A stretch of DNA of 64,000 nt from Halomonas sp. SpR8 (GCF_031010195.1 NZ_JAUAMC010000001.1:186001-250000), one strand, 5' to 3'. Shown: positions 25,634-35,527, numbered from the stretch's first letter. Made by a program: numbers and translations. The notes: generated by a model not told the origin, from the letters alone.

Positions 25634-26899
25634 ATGTTCAGCCGCGATATGTCAATTGCCGGATTCGATGATGTGTTGTTTGACGCCATGCAGAAAGAAG
25701 TAAAGCGTCAAGAAGCCCACATAGAACTGATTGCTTCCGAAAACTATGCCAGCCCTCGCGTGCTTGAAGCCCAGGGCAGCCAACTGACCAATAAATACGC
25801 CGAAGGCTACCCCGGTAAGCGCTACTATGGCGGCTGTGAGTTCGTCGATATCGCTGAAAACCTGGCGATTGATTACGCCAAAGAGCTATTCGGCGCTAGC
25901 TACGTTAATGTTCAGCCTCACTCTGGGTCCCAGGCTAACAGCGCAGTATTCCAGGCGCTGGTTAAGCCGGGCGATACGATCTTGGGTATGAGCCTGGATG
26001 CGGGCGGCCACCTGACCCACGGTGCCAAACCTAACTTTTCGGGCAAGCACTACAACGCCATTCAGTACGGCTTGAATGATCAAGAGCTGATCGATTACGA
26101 CCAGGTGGCCCAGCTTGCCCGTGAACATAAGCCCAAGATGATTATCGCTGGTTTCTCAGCCTACTCGCAGATTATTGATTGGGCCAAGTTCCGCGAAATT
26201 GCCGATGAGGTGGGCGCTTACTTGCTAGTCGATATGGCCCACGTTTCCGGTTTAGTCGCGTCAGGCGTTTACCCTAGCCCCTTGCCCCACGCTCACGTGG
26301 TTACGTCAACGACGCACAAAACCCTGCGTGGCCCGCGTAGTGGCGTGATTCTGTCCGCGGAAAACGACGCAGATATTGAGAAAAAGCTACAGTCAGCGGT
26401 ATTCCCCGGCGGCCAGGGCGGCCCCTTGATGCACGTGATTGCTGCTAAGGCGGTGTGCTTCAAAGAGGCCATGACGCCCGAGTTCAAAGCTTACCAGCAG
26501 CAGGTGGTTAAAAACGCCAAGGCCATGGCTAAGGTGTTTATCGACCGCGGTTACGACATCGTTTCAGGCGGCACCGAAGATCATCTCTTCCTGCTTTCGC
26601 TGATCAAACAAGGCGTAACAGGTAAAGATGCCGATGCTGCGCTGGGGCGTGCCCACATTACTGTGAACAAGAATGCCGTGCCGAACGACCCGCAAAGCCC
26701 GTTTGTTACCTCCGGCCTGCGCATTGGTACTCCGGCGGTGACCACGCGCGGTTTTGGTGAGCAGGAGTGTACCGAGCTAGCTGGCTGGATCTGTGACATT
26801 CTCGATGTACTGGCCAAAGGCGAAGACACTAGCGCCATTGAAGCGAAAGTACTGGATAAAGTGGCCGAGGTTTGCACGCGCCTACCAGTTTATAAGTAA
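25634..26899 (+). CDS. glyA: Serine hydroxymethyltransferase
   Basis: PLP enzyme that converts serine and tetrahydrofolate to glycine and methylene-THF in the cytosol. 421 residues (E. coli 417). The start [21 protein letters not shown] is standard, [18 protein letters not shown] follows, and the PLP lysine is in [17 protein letters not shown] at 25634 is chosen over 25598 since MFSRDMSI is the normal N terminus; GAGG is ten bases ahead. A terminator follows. Confidence 0.97.
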   Translation: MFSRDMSIAGFDDVLFDAMQKEVKRQEAHIELIASENYASPRVLEAQGSQLTNKYAEGYPGKRYYGGCEFVDIAENLAIDYAKELFGASYVNVQPHSGSQANSAVFQALVKPGDTILGMSLDAGGHLTHGAKPNFSGKHYNAIQYGLNDQELIDYDQVAQLAREHKPKMIIAGFSAYSQIIDWAKFREIADEVGAYLLVDMAHVSGLVASGVYPSPLPHAHVVTSTTHKTLRGPRSGVILSAENDADIEKKLQSAVFPGGQGGPLMHVIAAKAVCFKEAMTPEFKAYQQQVVKNAKAMAKVFIDRGYDIVSGGTEDHLFLLSLIKQGVTGKDADAALGRAHITVNKNAVPNDPQSPFVTSGLRIGTPAVTTRGFGEQECTELAGWICDILDVLAKGEDTSAIEAKVLDKVAEVCTRLPVYK

Positions 26900-26939
26900 C
26901 GATATACTAATACTTTAATACCAACACCCTTTATCACTA

Positions 26940-26969
26940 ACGCCTCTACACTCTGTAGAGGCGTTTTTA
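26940..26969 (+). terminator. Rho-independent terminator of glyA
   Basis: ACGCCTCTACA-CTC-TGTAGAGGCGT followed by TTTTTATT: an 11-bp perfect stem with a tri-base loop and a T run, about 40 bases after the glyA stop. Confidence 0.92.
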
Positions 26970-27100
26970 TTAGGGTTGGTAACAGAGAGTTACGTTCTTG
27001 GCGTCCTACTTTAAGCGCCGCCGAGCGCGGTGAGCAGTTTGGTCTGCGCGATTTAGTCGATGTTTTTGATGCACGTTGAATAAATAAGCAGGCAGTATAT
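26970..27100. other. Gene-free stretch after glyA
   Basis: No gene I can support. A short open frame on the plus strand (LSAAERGEQFGLRDLVDVFDA, stop near 27079) has coding-like composition and could be the tail of a lost gene; no start or ribosome site precedes it. Confidence 0.3.
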
Positions 27101-27192
27101 TAAAAAAAGCCCGCCAGGGGAGGCGGGCAGGATTTGGCTCACTGCAGCCCACTGGCATCAGGTGAGGGGTATGCAGGATCACCAGTGGGTAC
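27101..27192 (-). ncRNA. Candidate small RNA with C-rich loops
   Basis: On the minus strand a promoter (TTGGCA, 16 bases, TATACT; 27226 to 27199) is followed about 90 bases later by a strong terminator GCCCGCC-TCCCCT-GGCGGGC plus seven Ts (27128-27101). Between them an 8-bp inverted repeat CCCACTGG/CCAGTGGG (27189-27148) encloses a 26-base loop containing CCCCTCACC. No ORF fits. The exposed CCCCUC and CUCCCCU stretches could pair with Shine-Dalgarno sequences. No known family is recognised. Confidence 0.55.
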
Positions 27193-27198
27193 AATTTA

Positions 27199-27226
27199 AG
27201 TATAACTATTTCTGTGGATTTGCCAA
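27199..27226 (-). promoter_or_regulatory. Sigma-70 promoter of the candidate sRNA
   Basis: Minus-strand TTGGCA (27226-27221) and TATACT (27204-27199), separated by 16 bases. Both hexamers differ from consensus by one base each. Confidence 0.55.
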
Positions 27227-27433
27227 GTGTTGTGTAAGATTTTTTAGTATAAATCGTAAAAAGTGCACCTTTCTGTTTCGCGCACAATTCTGGTGCATTT
27301 AGGCCGCTTCTTTTTGGTGCCGTCTCGCATTAGTTACTTGTCGCTCCATTCTCTGCGTTACTGATTTGTTTAACTTCATGATAATAAAATAATTTCACTT
27401 GTTGGCGTATAACTTGCTAACTAACTTATTATG

Positions 27434-27456
27434 GTTGCAAGGCTATCGTTGCAAGG
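27434..27456. repeat. GTTGCAAGG direct repeat before the phosphatase gene
   Basis: GTTGCAAGG at 27434-27442 and 27448-27456 (period 14), 30-50 bases before the start of the glucosylglycerate operon. It could be an operator, given its place next to the promoter region. Confidence 0.4.
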
Positions 27457-27485
27457 TAATGTTATGACCGAAAAGAGGTAGTGCT

Positions 27486-28466
27486 ATGCCTGAATCCACT
27501 CATCTTTCAGTGCCACTTTCCCCATCACTATCCTCGGTAGACCCGGTTTTACAGCCGCGACTGATAGTGACCGATTTAGACGGCTCGCTATTAGATCATC
27601 ACAGTTATGACTTTAGCCCGGCCACACCGTGGCTTGCCCAACTAAAACAAATGAGGGTGCCGGTGATCCCGGTAACCAGTAAAACCCGTGCCGAGTTACT
27701 TCCCCTGCGCGAAGCGCTGGGCCTAACGGGGACGCCGTTTATTGCCGAAAATGGAGCGGTTATTGGCCTACCGCCAGGCTGGTGTCATGCTCGCCTGGAT
27801 CGTCCAGGTAGTGGTCGTGATGGCGTCGTCATCAAATACCCCGGTGTGGATGTTGGCTTTATTCGCGCCCGCTTGAAGGTGTGGCGCGAACGGTTAAACA
27901 TCCGCTTTACCCGAATGGATGAGCTAAGCGTTGGCGAGGTCATGGAACTGACTGGGCTAGATGAGATTCGTGCCCAGGATGCCCGTCAGCGGGAGGGCAG
28001 TGAACCGATCATTTGGCAAGATAGCGAAGTGGCGCTGGCCACTTTCCGCGACAGCCTGGAAGGCGATGGTCTCCAGCTTACTCAAGGCGGGCGTTTTTGG
28101 CATGTCATGGGGCGCTCTGCTGATAAGGGCAGCGCAGTAGAGTGGTTGGTCAAACGGTTTACTGCTTTGCGAGGGCGGCCCCCGCTTTCGCTGGGGCTGG
28201 GGGACGGGCCAAACGATATCACGATGCTTGAGGCGGTTGACCAGGCGGTGGTGATTCGCGGTTGCCATGACTTAGTCGTAGAGCCTCGCAACGCATCGTT
28301 ATATCGAACCGACGCAACCGGGCCGACCGGCTGGGCCGAGGGGGTGGCTTACTGGTGGGGGCGAGCCGACCGCCGTTTAACGACGGCGGAGAAGAGTGAT
28401 GCGGATAGTTGTGGTGCCGATAGTTGTGATGCCGATAACTGTGATGCCAGGGAGGTAAGCGCATGA
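27486..28466 (+). CDS. Glucosyl/mannosyl-3-phosphoglycerate phosphatase (HAD family)
   Basis: Removes phosphate from glucosyl- (or mannosyl-) 3-phosphoglycerate to give the osmolyte. 326 residues. HAD motif I is VTDLDGSLLD near residue 30, motif II is VTSKTRAE, and the Mg site is LGLGDGPNDITML near residue 235; the cap region fits the MPGP family. AGAGG precedes the ATG. The C terminus carries three copies of a Cys-containing pentapeptide (see 28404). The stop overlaps the start of the glycosyltransferase gene. The neighbouring GT81 enzyme makes the glucosyl substrate more likely than mannosyl. Confidence 0.87.
   Translation: MPESTHLSVPLSPSLSSVDPVLQPRLIVTDLDGSLLDHHSYDFSPATPWLAQLKQMRVPVIPVTSKTRAELLPLREALGLTGTPFIAENGAVIGLPPGWCHARLDRPGSGRDGVVIKYPGVDVGFIRARLKVWRERLNIRFTRMDELSVGEVMELTGLDEIRAQDARQREGSEPIIWQDSEVALATFRDSLEGDGLQLTQGGRFWHVMGRSADKGSAVEWLVKRFTALRGRPPLSLGLGDGPNDITMLEAVDQAVVIRGCHDLVVEPRNASLYRTDATGPTGWAEGVAYWWGRADRRLTTAEKSDADSCGADSCDADNCDAREVSA
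28404..28448 (+). repeat. Three 15-bp repeats encoding (D-S/N-C-x-A)3
   Basis: GATAGTTGTGGTGCC, GATAGTTGTGATGCC and GATAACTGTGATGCC in tandem, in frame, encode DSCGA-DSCDA-DNCDA at the C terminus of the phosphatase. Outside the catalytic fold, so length may vary between strains. Confidence 0.9.
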
Positions 28467-29683
28467 GTGACTTTCATCAAAACGGTATTATTACTGATTT
28501 TCATAACCTGACTCGGCGTTCAGTAGAAGCGCTTGAGCAGGAGCTGTGTGGCTTTTCACGCCGGCGTCCGATGGGTTTGATTCTGCCGTCACTTTTTTCA
28601 GAGCTGGAGGGGCCAGCGTTATCGGGGATTGTTGATGAACTGGTGAAAGTCCCCTATCTCAATGAGATTGTGATTGGTTTAGATCGAGCCGATCGCGAGC
28701 AGTTCTTACATGCCCGTGAGTTTTTCTCTCGACTGCCGCAGCATACGCGCATTCTTTGGAACGATGGCCCACGGCTGCGTGCCCTGGATGCGGAGCTGGA
28801 AGAGCACGGGTTAGGCTCGTTGGAACCCGGCAAAGGGCGCAATGTGTGGTACTGCGCGGGTTATATGTTGTCGTCTGGGCGCTCGACAGTCGTTGGATTA
28901 CATGATTGTGATATTTTGACCTACGAACGCGGATTGCTGGCGCGCTTGATGTATCCGGTAGCTCATCCGAATTTTAACTATAGCTTTTGTAAAGGTTATT
29001 ACCCGCGTATTGCTGAAGGCAAGCTCAATGGTCGCGTCTCTCGTCTACTCGTTACGCCGTTACTGCGGGCGCTCAAAACGGTATGCGGGCCGCTGCCCTA
29101 TCTCGATTATCTGGATAGCTTTCGTTATCCGCTTTCGGGAGAATTTGCGATGCGTAGTGAAGTCCTTGAAGGCATCCGTATTCCCGCCGACTGGGGGCTG
29201 GAGATTGGCGTTTTGTCTGAGTTGCAGCGCAACTACTCGTTGCGCCAGCTCTGCCAAGTGGACATTGCCGATGCCTATGACCACAAGCATCAGCCGGTTA
29301 GCGAAGATGATCCCGATGGTGGTTTGAACCGCATGAGTCTGGACATCTCAAAAGCGCTCTATCGTAAGCTTGCGACACAAGGCATTACCTTTAGCAGCGA
29401 AGATTTCCGTACACTCAAAGCTACCTATTATCGTTTTGCATTAGATCTGATCGAAGCCTATGACCACGATGCCACCATGAATGGTTTAAGCCTCGACCGC
29501 CACAGTGAGGAGCAGGCCGTAGAGCTATTTGCCAGCAATCTGCTTGAGGCAGGCAATCTGTTTTTAGATAACCCCAGAGAGCGGCCGTTTATTCCCAGTT
29601 GGAACCGAGTGCAGGCCGCTGTACCGGATCTGCTGGTGCGTATGCATGAGGCGGTCAAGCTCGATAATCAAGGCAAGGTTTAA
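28463..29683 (+). CDS. gpgS: Glucosyl-3-phosphoglycerate synthase (GT81, GpgS-like)
   Basis: Joins glucose from a nucleotide sugar to 3-phosphoglycerate, first step to glucosylglycerate. 406 residues, GT-A fold: GLILPSLFSELEGPAL at the nucleotide end and VGLHDCDILTYERG as the metal-binding DxD region near residue 150. LPYLDYLDSFRYPLSGEFAM and IPADWGLEIGVLSEL are typical of the acceptor side. ATGA overlap with the phosphatase makes a two-gene operon. Glucosylglycerate is a known compatible solute under salt and nitrogen limitation. Confidence 0.85.
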   Translation: MSDFHQNGIITDFHNLTRRSVEALEQELCGFSRRRPMGLILPSLFSELEGPALSGIVDELVKVPYLNEIVIGLDRADREQFLHAREFFSRLPQHTRILWNDGPRLRALDAELEEHGLGSLEPGKGRNVWYCAGYMLSSGRSTVVGLHDCDILTYERGLLARLMYPVAHPNFNYSFCKGYYPRIAEGKLNGRVSRLLVTPLLRALKTVCGPLPYLDYLDSFRYPLSGEFAMRSEVLEGIRIPADWGLEIGVLSELQRNYSLRQLCQVDIADAYDHKHQPVSEDDPDGGLNRMSLDISKALYRKLATQGITFSSEDFRTLKATYYRFALDLIEAYDHDATMNGLSLDRHSEEQAVELFASNLLEAGNLFLDNPRERPFIPSWNRVQAAVPDLLVRMHEAVKLDNQGKV

Positions 29684-29709
29684 TCTCAGTTTGCAGTGGC
29701 AGGCTAAGC

Positions 29710-30492
29710 TTAAGGCGCTTCGCTGCCCATCATTTCAATCAGCCGTTCTTCACTGGGCAGCCCTTGAATACGGTCGATGCGAACGTTGCCGTTCTCCGCT
29801 TCACGTTGAAATGCGCTAGTTGGCGTTGCATAGAGGCCTAGCCCTTCAAACAGCTGGTTATTAGCGTACACCTGTTCTTCTATTTCGCGTGGCTGGGCGC
29901 TGGCGGCTACCTCTTCCTGACCATTTTCATGGGCATGCAGCGTGGCAACTGGGTCGTCGGCGCCGAGTAAGGTGGCTGCTTTGCCAGGGCTGTCGGGCGC
30001 TAAAATACCCACCATGATATGGCGCAGCTGCACTTCACCGGCCTCGACCCAAGGCCGAACGTCTTGCCACAGTTGGCGGCAGTAGGGGCAGTTGGCATCC
30101 GTAAAGGTATAGATCACGCGCGGCGCATCCACATCGCCATCCTGGATCCAGTGGCTTTCAGTGAGTAGTTGCCAGGTTTGGGCTTCAAGGGGGGCGCGTA
30201 CGTGCTCATCCAATTGTGCTTCTGTTAAGTCATTACCCTCGCTATCCATCAATGTGCCGACCACCGCGTGCTCACCGTCAGGCGTTAAATAGATTGCCAT
30301 ATCCTGCCCCTGCACACTGGCGCCATAACCGCGCAAACCGCCGGGGGCTTCAAACTGCCCGTGAATCTCTATCCCTTGGTCGGCGAGTGCTTGCACGGGG
30401 GCGGGCAGGTCATCGGCATAGCTTGCAGAGGAGCCCCAAAGAACTGTCAGTAGGAGAAAACTGCTTATGGCAGGGTGACGTTTCAAATGCAT
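29710..30492 (-). CDS. dsbG: Periplasmic thiol:disulfide interchange protein, DsbG-like
   Basis: 260 residues with signal peptide (MHLKRHPAISSFLLLTV..., cut near SYA). N-terminal dimerisation part is followed by a thioredoxin domain. The active site is CPYC (FTDANCPYCRQLW) as in DsbG, and the cis-Pro is in YATPTS. It would protect or reduce single cysteines, or isomerise disulfides, in the periplasm. No redox partner (DsbD) is in the window. Convergent with gpgS, 27 bases apart. Confidence 0.88.
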   Translation of the reverse strand: MHLKRHPAISSFLLLTVLWGSSASYADDLPAPVQALADQGIEIHGQFEAPGGLRGYGASVQGQDMAIYLTPDGEHAVVGTLMDSEGNDLTEAQLDEHVRAPLEAQTWQLLTESHWIQDGDVDAPRVIYTFTDANCPYCRQLWQDVRPWVEAGEVQLRHIMVGILAPDSPGKAATLLGADDPVATLHAHENGQEEVAASAQPREIEEQVYANNQLFEGLGLYATPTSAFQREAENGNVRIDRIQGLPSEERLIEMMGSEAP

Positions 30493-30679
30493 TGCAGCGC
30501 CTTGTTTGAATAAGAGTGAGATTCTAAAAATCTAATAACCTCATTTTAACACTGGCAAACCCTAAAATAATGCCGAGCTGGGATTATCTCAGCACGACAT
30601 TAGTTAGGGATTATGCGGGTTAAACCCGGGGCGTTCTGTCGCAACTAACCGTTACTAGCGGGCTGGGCTGCGTGTCGGT

Positions 30680-32446
30680 TCAGCTGGTTGCTACCAGCCA
30701 GCGCACAGCATAAGGCGGAAGGGCACCTTCGGCGCTCCAAGGGCTATTGGGGTCAAGCGCTTGCCAGGCGTGTTGGTCCAGTGCTTGGGTAACTGCCTCG
30801 CCCATATTTTCTATGGGGAGCGGCAGGTCGGTGACGTTATAAAGCGCAAGCAGACGGCGACCATCGTGGAGCGGGCCACGCTCCACCGCCAGCAGTTCTG
30901 GTGCTGAAACCACAACACGTTGGGCAGCATTGGGATGAAAGCAGGGCTCTTGACGGCGCTGCTCCAGCAGTCGGTTTAAGGCGTGGAAGACATCGTGAGT
31001 CGGCGTTGAAGGGCTGTCTATCAGCAAATCCAGCTCGCTACGCTGCCAGCGTCGTCGGTTGATCGAGCGCAGGCGGCCGCTACGCTCTACGCCTTCCACA
31101 TCGTTAAGTGTGCCGGTGAGCGTGTGAATATACAGCGCCGGTATGCCTTGCAAGTTGAGCATAATCGCTTGGCTGCAAAGGAAACGGGCGATCTGCCACG
31201 GGTCGGGGCCGCGACGTGTGCCGCGCATGGCTTCAAACCAGGTGATATTGATCTCGTAGGGCGTATCGCTGCCATCCGGATTGCTGCGCATGCTGACGAA
31301 ACCACCGAATTTGTGCATCAGCTCCAGCAAGGCATCGCGCTCGTGGTCGGGCAGTAAGCCTTCTAGCGGGCGCACGCCAATACCGTCGTGGCTGGCAGTG
31401 AAATTCAGGTAGGTACAGTGATCGGGGAGAACCGGCAAGCTAGCAAGCCAGGTTTGCAGCGTGCTGGCTTCACCTCGGGTGAGGGTATGCAATAGCAGTG
31501 GGGGAAGGGCAAATTGATACACCATGTGGGCTTCATCGGGCTCACCTTCAGAGAGGCGTTCAAGCCCGAAATAGCTGATGTTTTCCTGGTGGGGCACATT
31601 GGTTTCGGTAATCAGCAGGGTGCCCGGGGCGACATGATCTACAATCGCCCGCAGCAAGCGCACCACCGTGTGGGTCTCGGGCAGATGAATACAGGACGTA
31701 CCCAGCCGCTTCCACAGAAACGCCACCGCATCTAGCCGTACAATCCGCGTACCTTGTTCCAGGTAGAACAGCAAGATACCCACGAATTCCAGCAGTACAT
31801 CCGGGTTTTCAAAGTTTAAATCAAGCTGGTCTTCGGAGAAGGTTGCCCATAGGTATCGGGTACCACGCCGGGTGGAAATGGGCACCAGCAGCGGGCTGCT
31901 GCGTGGGCGCACCACCAAAGACACATCGGTGCCTGGGTCAACTTCAATAAAATAGTCGCGCCCCGGTAGGCTGCCGCTCAGGTAATCGACAAACCAAAGT
32001 GACTCACGCGAGACGTGGTTGAGCACCAAATCGGCCATTAAGTCGTAATGGCTGGCGAGCTCGCGGATGTGCGACCAGTCGCCCAACTCATTATTGACTT
32101 CCCGATAGTGGATGACCGAAAAGCCGTCGTCGCTACTCCACGGAAAAAAGGGCAGCACGTGAACGCCGCTGATGCGCTCGCCCAGGCGTGCTTGCAGGAA
32201 GTCGCTAAGAACCGCTAGTGGCGGTACCCCTTCCTCTATAATAGAGTCGCCGTAACTGATCACCCACTGATCTTTCTCGCTCCAAGACGGTGCGTTTTTC
32301 GATTTGCTATCAACTGGCGTGGACGAAAACGGGGCAAGGGAAAGAAAATGCTCTAGATGTAAGGTTAAGCGGCGCTGCACCTCGCCTGCCCGCGGGCCAT
32401 ACAGGTGGCTTAGGTAGTCGTGAACCGTCTTTTCAAAGGGTGACAT
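30680..32446 (-). CDS. Glucosylglycerate/sucrose phosphorylase, GH13
   Basis: 588-residue GH13 subfamily 18-type phosphorylase. Catalytic residues fit: nucleophile Asp in VRLDAVAFLWKRLG and acid/base Glu in LITETNVPHQENISYFG; the start has GVHVLPFFPWSSDDGFSVIHY. This length and the nearby GpgS favour glucosylglycerate phosphorylase (products: glucose-1-phosphate and glycerate) over sucrose phosphorylase; the two differ in only a few acceptor residues, so this is inference. ATG at 32446 with AGGAGT six bases before is chosen over an upstream in-frame start at 32545. Divergent from nrdR. Confidence 0.85.
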   Translation of the reverse strand: MSPFEKTVHDYLSHLYGPRAGEVQRRLTLHLEHFLSLAPFSSTPVDSKSKNAPSWSEKDQWVISYGDSIIEEGVPPLAVLSDFLQARLGERISGVHVLPFFPWSSDDGFSVIHYREVNNELGDWSHIRELASHYDLMADLVLNHVSRESLWFVDYLSGSLPGRDYFIEVDPGTDVSLVVRPRSSPLLVPISTRRGTRYLWATFSEDQLDLNFENPDVLLEFVGILLFYLEQGTRIVRLDAVAFLWKRLGTSCIHLPETHTVVRLLRAIVDHVAPGTLLITETNVPHQENISYFGLERLSEGEPDEAHMVYQFALPPLLLHTLTRGEASTLQTWLASLPVLPDHCTYLNFTASHDGIGVRPLEGLLPDHERDALLELMHKFGGFVSMRSNPDGSDTPYEINITWFEAMRGTRRGPDPWQIARFLCSQAIMLNLQGIPALYIHTLTGTLNDVEGVERSGRLRSINRRRWQRSELDLLIDSPSTPTHDVFHALNRLLEQRRQEPCFHPNAAQRVVVSAPELLAVERGPLHDGRRLLALYNVTDLPLPIENMGEAVTQALDQHAWQALDPNSPWSAEGALPPYAVRWLVATS

Positions 32447-32616
32447 GGGTGACTCCTGATAAACAATCTTCCACAAACGCTGCAGCTTGTGTGCCAAATC
32501 GTTACAATGCATGGTTAATACCGCTTTCAACGCCATTAATAGCACACCCTATCGATAGGTTATAACACGCTACTTCGTGCGGCTTGCCGACACGGGCTGA
32601 CAATAGGTTGACCGCC

Positions 32617-33096
32617 ATGCATTGCCCTTTTTGTGGTGCAAACGATACACGAGTGACTGATTCGCGGTTGGTGGCCGATGGTGACCAAGTGCGAAGGCGT
32701 CGCCAATGTGCAAGCTGCCAAGAGCGCTTTACCACTTACGAAACCGCTGAGTTAGTGATGCCTCGGGTGGTGAAGTCAGACGGTTCGCGGGAAAGCTTCA
32801 ATGAAGCCAAGCTGCGAGCGGGCATGTTGCGCGCGCTCGAAAAGCGCCCAGTCAGTGCTGAGGCCATCGAAGCCGCAGTGGAGCGCATCCGCCAAACCCT
32901 GCGGGCGCGTGGTGACCGCGAAATTAACGCTCGGGATATTGGCGAGTCGGTGATGCAAACGCTTAAAACCCTCGACCACGTGGCTTATATCCGCTTTGCC
33001 TCGGTGTATCGCAAGTTTCAGGATCTGGATGAATTTCGCGCTGAAATTGACCGGCTTTCCCAAGAGCCCTCACACAAGAGCGGGCCGTCAAAATGA
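32617..33096 (+). CDS. nrdR: Transcriptional repressor NrdR
   Basis: Represses ribonucleotide reductase genes; senses ATP/dATP. 159 residues. Zinc ribbon [15 protein letters not shown]...[12 protein letters not shown] is followed by an ATP-cone. ATG at 32617 gives the standard MHCPFCG start; an upstream in-frame start at 32584 is less likely. Stop overlaps ribD (ATGA), the usual gammaproteobacterial nrdR-ribD order. Confidence 0.97.
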   Translation: MHCPFCGANDTRVTDSRLVADGDQVRRRRQCASCQERFTTYETAELVMPRVVKSDGSRESFNEAKLRAGMLRALEKRPVSAEAIEAAVERIRQTLRARGDREINARDIGESVMQTLKTLDHVAYIRFASVYRKFQDLDEFRAEIDRLSQEPSHKSGPSK

Positions 33097-34259
33097 GCAC
33101 TGGTTTTAGTCAAGCCGATCATCGCCATATGACGCGGGCGCTACAGCTAGCAAAGAAAGGGCTCTACACTACCGATCCCAATCCGCGGGTTGGCTGTGTG
33201 ATTGTGCGTGATGGGCATATTGTTGGTGAAGGCTATCACCTGCGTGCCGGTGAGCCCCACGCGGAAATTCACGCCTTAAACGCCGCCGGTGAGCAGGCCC
33301 AAGGCGCCACCGCCTACGTCACTCTTGAACCCTGCTCCCACACCGGACGCACTGGCCCCTGCGCAGTGGCGTTGAAGGAAGCCTGTGTCTCGCGGGTAGT
33401 GATTGCGATGGTGGATCCTAATCCACACGTTAGCGGTCGTGGTATCCGCTTGCTCGAAGATGCCGGTATTGAGGTCGCGGTGGGTTTGTTGGAGAGCGAG
33501 GCTCGCGTGCTGAATCCCGGCTTTATCGCCCGCATGACCCAGCAGCGCCCCTTTGTACGCCTGAAAATGGCGATGAGTTTAGACGGCCGTACCGCCATGG
33601 GATCAGGGGAGTCCCAGTGGATTACCGGCCCGGAGGCACGCACTCAAGTACAGCGGCTACGAGCGCGCTCCAGCGCGATATTAAGCGGCGTTGAGTCCAT
33701 TATTATGGATGACTCACGATTGACGTTGCGGGCCGATCAACTACACCTCGAAAATGCGCAAGAGGTCGTCCGCCGCCAGCCCCTACGAGTGATTTTAGAT
33801 ACCCATTTGCGCTTACCGTTAGCGGCCGCCTGTTTAACTGAGCCGGGCCGTACCTTGGTGATCACCACGCCCGACCACTCAGTTGAAAAGCGCGAACGGC
33901 TGACCCTGGCGGGGGCTGTGGTGCAGGTGCTGCCAGCCAGTGACAATGGCCGGATTGATCTCACACTGATGTTAGAGTGGCTCGCGGAAAATGAGCAGGT
34001 TAACGAACTGTTGGTGGAAACCGGCGCGACCCTGGCTGGCGCCATGCTCGATGCGGAGCTGATTGATGAACTGCAGCTGTTTGTCGCGCCCACGCTATTA
34101 GGCGGCGAAGCACGGCCCCTGTTTGCACTGCCTGGGCTCTCACGGATGGCCGATCAACGGCGCTTAACGATTCATGATATGCGGGCGGTGGGGCGCGATT
34201 GGCGCATTATTGCCTCCCCTCAGGCGACTAGCGCAACAGGTGATAGCAAGGTACCCTGA
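33093..34259 (+). CDS. ribD: Bifunctional riboflavin deaminase/reductase
   Basis: Second and third steps of riboflavin synthesis: deamination then NADPH reduction of the pyrimidine. 388 residues. Deaminase zinc site HAEIHAL and [11 protein letters not shown] (residues 50-85); reductase half from about 150 ([25 protein letters not shown] in part). Coupled to nrdR by ATGA overlap. No separate riboflavin synthase gene lies in this cluster. Confidence 0.96.
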   Translation: MSTGFSQADHRHMTRALQLAKKGLYTTDPNPRVGCVIVRDGHIVGEGYHLRAGEPHAEIHALNAAGEQAQGATAYVTLEPCSHTGRTGPCAVALKEACVSRVVIAMVDPNPHVSGRGIRLLEDAGIEVAVGLLESEARVLNPGFIARMTQQRPFVRLKMAMSLDGRTAMGSGESQWITGPEARTQVQRLRARSSAILSGVESIIMDDSRLTLRADQLHLENAQEVVRRQPLRVILDTHLRLPLAAACLTEPGRTLVITTPDHSVEKRERLTLAGAVVQVLPASDNGRIDLTLMLEWLAENEQVNELLVETGATLAGAMLDAELIDELQLFVAPTLLGGEARPLFALPGLSRMADQRRLTIHDMRAVGRDWRIIASPQATSATGDSKVP

Positions 34260-34332
34260 CGCGCTAAATCGCCGCTTACGCGACAACCCTTCGCGATACA
34301 TTAGCGCGACAACATTTATGGGAGATTCCATA

Positions 34333-35496
34333 GTGCACTCCTCCTCTAGAGGCTTAGCCCCTATCGCCGAGCTGGTGGACGATATCCGTCAGGGCAAAAT
34401 GGTGATTCTCATGGACGATGAGGATCGTGAAAACGAAGGCGATATCATCATGGCCGCCGAAAAAGTGCAGGCCGAACATATCAACTTCATGGCTCGTTTC
34501 GCCCGTGGGCTTATCTGTATGCCGATGACCCGTGCACGCTGCGAGCAGCTTAATCTGCCGCTCATGGTGCGTGATAACGGCTCAGGCTTTGGCACCAAGT
34601 TCACGCTTTCAATCGAGGCCACCGAAGGCGTTACCACCGGTATTTCCGCGGCAGATCGAGCACGCACGGTGCAGGCAGCGGCGGCCCCTCACGCCAAACC
34701 GTCCGATATTGTTCAACCAGGGCATATTTTTCCGCTGATGGCAGAGCCTGGTGGCGTCCTGCGCCGTGCAGGCCATACTGAAGCCGCGTGTGATTTGGCG
34801 GCGTTGGCAGGCTGCGACCCTAGTGGCGTCATCTGCGAGGTTATGAACGATGACGGCAGCATGGCGCGCCGCCCGGAGCTAGAGGCGTTTGCCCACGAGC
34901 ACGGGATTAAAATTGGCACCATCGCCGATTTGATTCACTATCGCATTGTTAACGAGCAGACGATCGACCACTTGGAAGCGTCAACGATCATGACCTCTCA
35001 CGGCGAGCTGTCCTTGCACGTTTTTCGCGACCGTATTCAAGGCGCCCATCACCTTGCGCTGGTCAAGGGTCAGCCCACGGCTGAAGAGCCCACGACTGTT
35101 CGCGTGCATCTTACCGATACGCTGCGTGATGTGATGGGCCTGATGAAGGGCGATCAGTGCCGTTGGGATGCCCATCGTGCGCTCAAAGAAATTGCTGATG
35201 CCACGGCGGGCGTGTTTGTATTAATTGATGATGGTCGCCCGTGCCAGGATTTAAAAGACCAGTTGGATATCTTTTTAGATCGCGTCCGCCAGCCGCGTAC
35301 CAGCGACTCCGATGGCGCTGGCAACTATTTAACCATTGGTACCGGCTCGCAAATCCTGCGCTATTTGGGTGTAGGTAAGATGCGACTACTGAGTTCACCG
35401 TGGAAGTTCTCGGCGCTATCTGGCTTTGATCTCGAAGTCGTCGAGCTTCTGGGCCCGAATGACACGGCGTACGAACCAGCGTTTCAGCAGGACTAA
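34333..35496 (+). CDS. ribBA: DHBP synthase with GTP cyclohydrolase II-like C terminus
   Basis: Makes 3,4-dihydroxy-2-butanone 4-phosphate from ribulose 5-phosphate. DHBP half: [12 protein letters not shown] and HTEAACDLA are intact. The C-terminal GCHII half lacks the zinc cysteines; [14 protein letters not shown] stands where CxxGDxxxxxxCDC would be, so it is probably inactive for GTP hydrolysis, as in other gammaproteobacterial RibBA forms. GTG at 34333 is chosen because GGGAG lies eight bases before it; an ATG at 34318 has no such site. Confidence 0.9.
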   Translation: MHSSSRGLAPIAELVDDIRQGKMVILMDDEDRENEGDIIMAAEKVQAEHINFMARFARGLICMPMTRARCEQLNLPLMVRDNGSGFGTKFTLSIEATEGVTTGISAADRARTVQAAAAPHAKPSDIVQPGHIFPLMAEPGGVLRRAGHTEAACDLAALAGCDPSGVICEVMNDDGSMARRPELEAFAHEHGIKIGTIADLIHYRIVNEQTIDHLEASTIMTSHGELSLHVFRDRIQGAHHLALVKGQPTAEEPTTVRVHLTDTLRDVMGLMKGDQCRWDAHRALKEIADATAGVFVLIDDGRPCQDLKDQLDIFLDRVRQPRTSDSDGAGNYLTIGTGSQILRYLGVGKMRLLSSPWKFSALSGFDLEVVELLGPNDTAYEPAFQQD

Positions 35497-35527
35497 TCAG
35501 CAGTACTAATCAGTAGGACTAAATTTG
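35489..35527. repeat. 13-bp tandem repeat across the ribBA stop
   Basis: Three units of 13 bp: AGGACTAATCAGC, AGTACTAATCAGT, AGGACTAAATTTG. The first holds the ribBA stop (TAA). Looks like slippage, similar to the repeats after umuD and queF. Confidence 0.7.

Noticed and set aside
27006..27287. 93-residue minus-strand ORF over the candidate sRNA
   Set aside because: Runs through a strong terminator and has no ribosome site or known motif.
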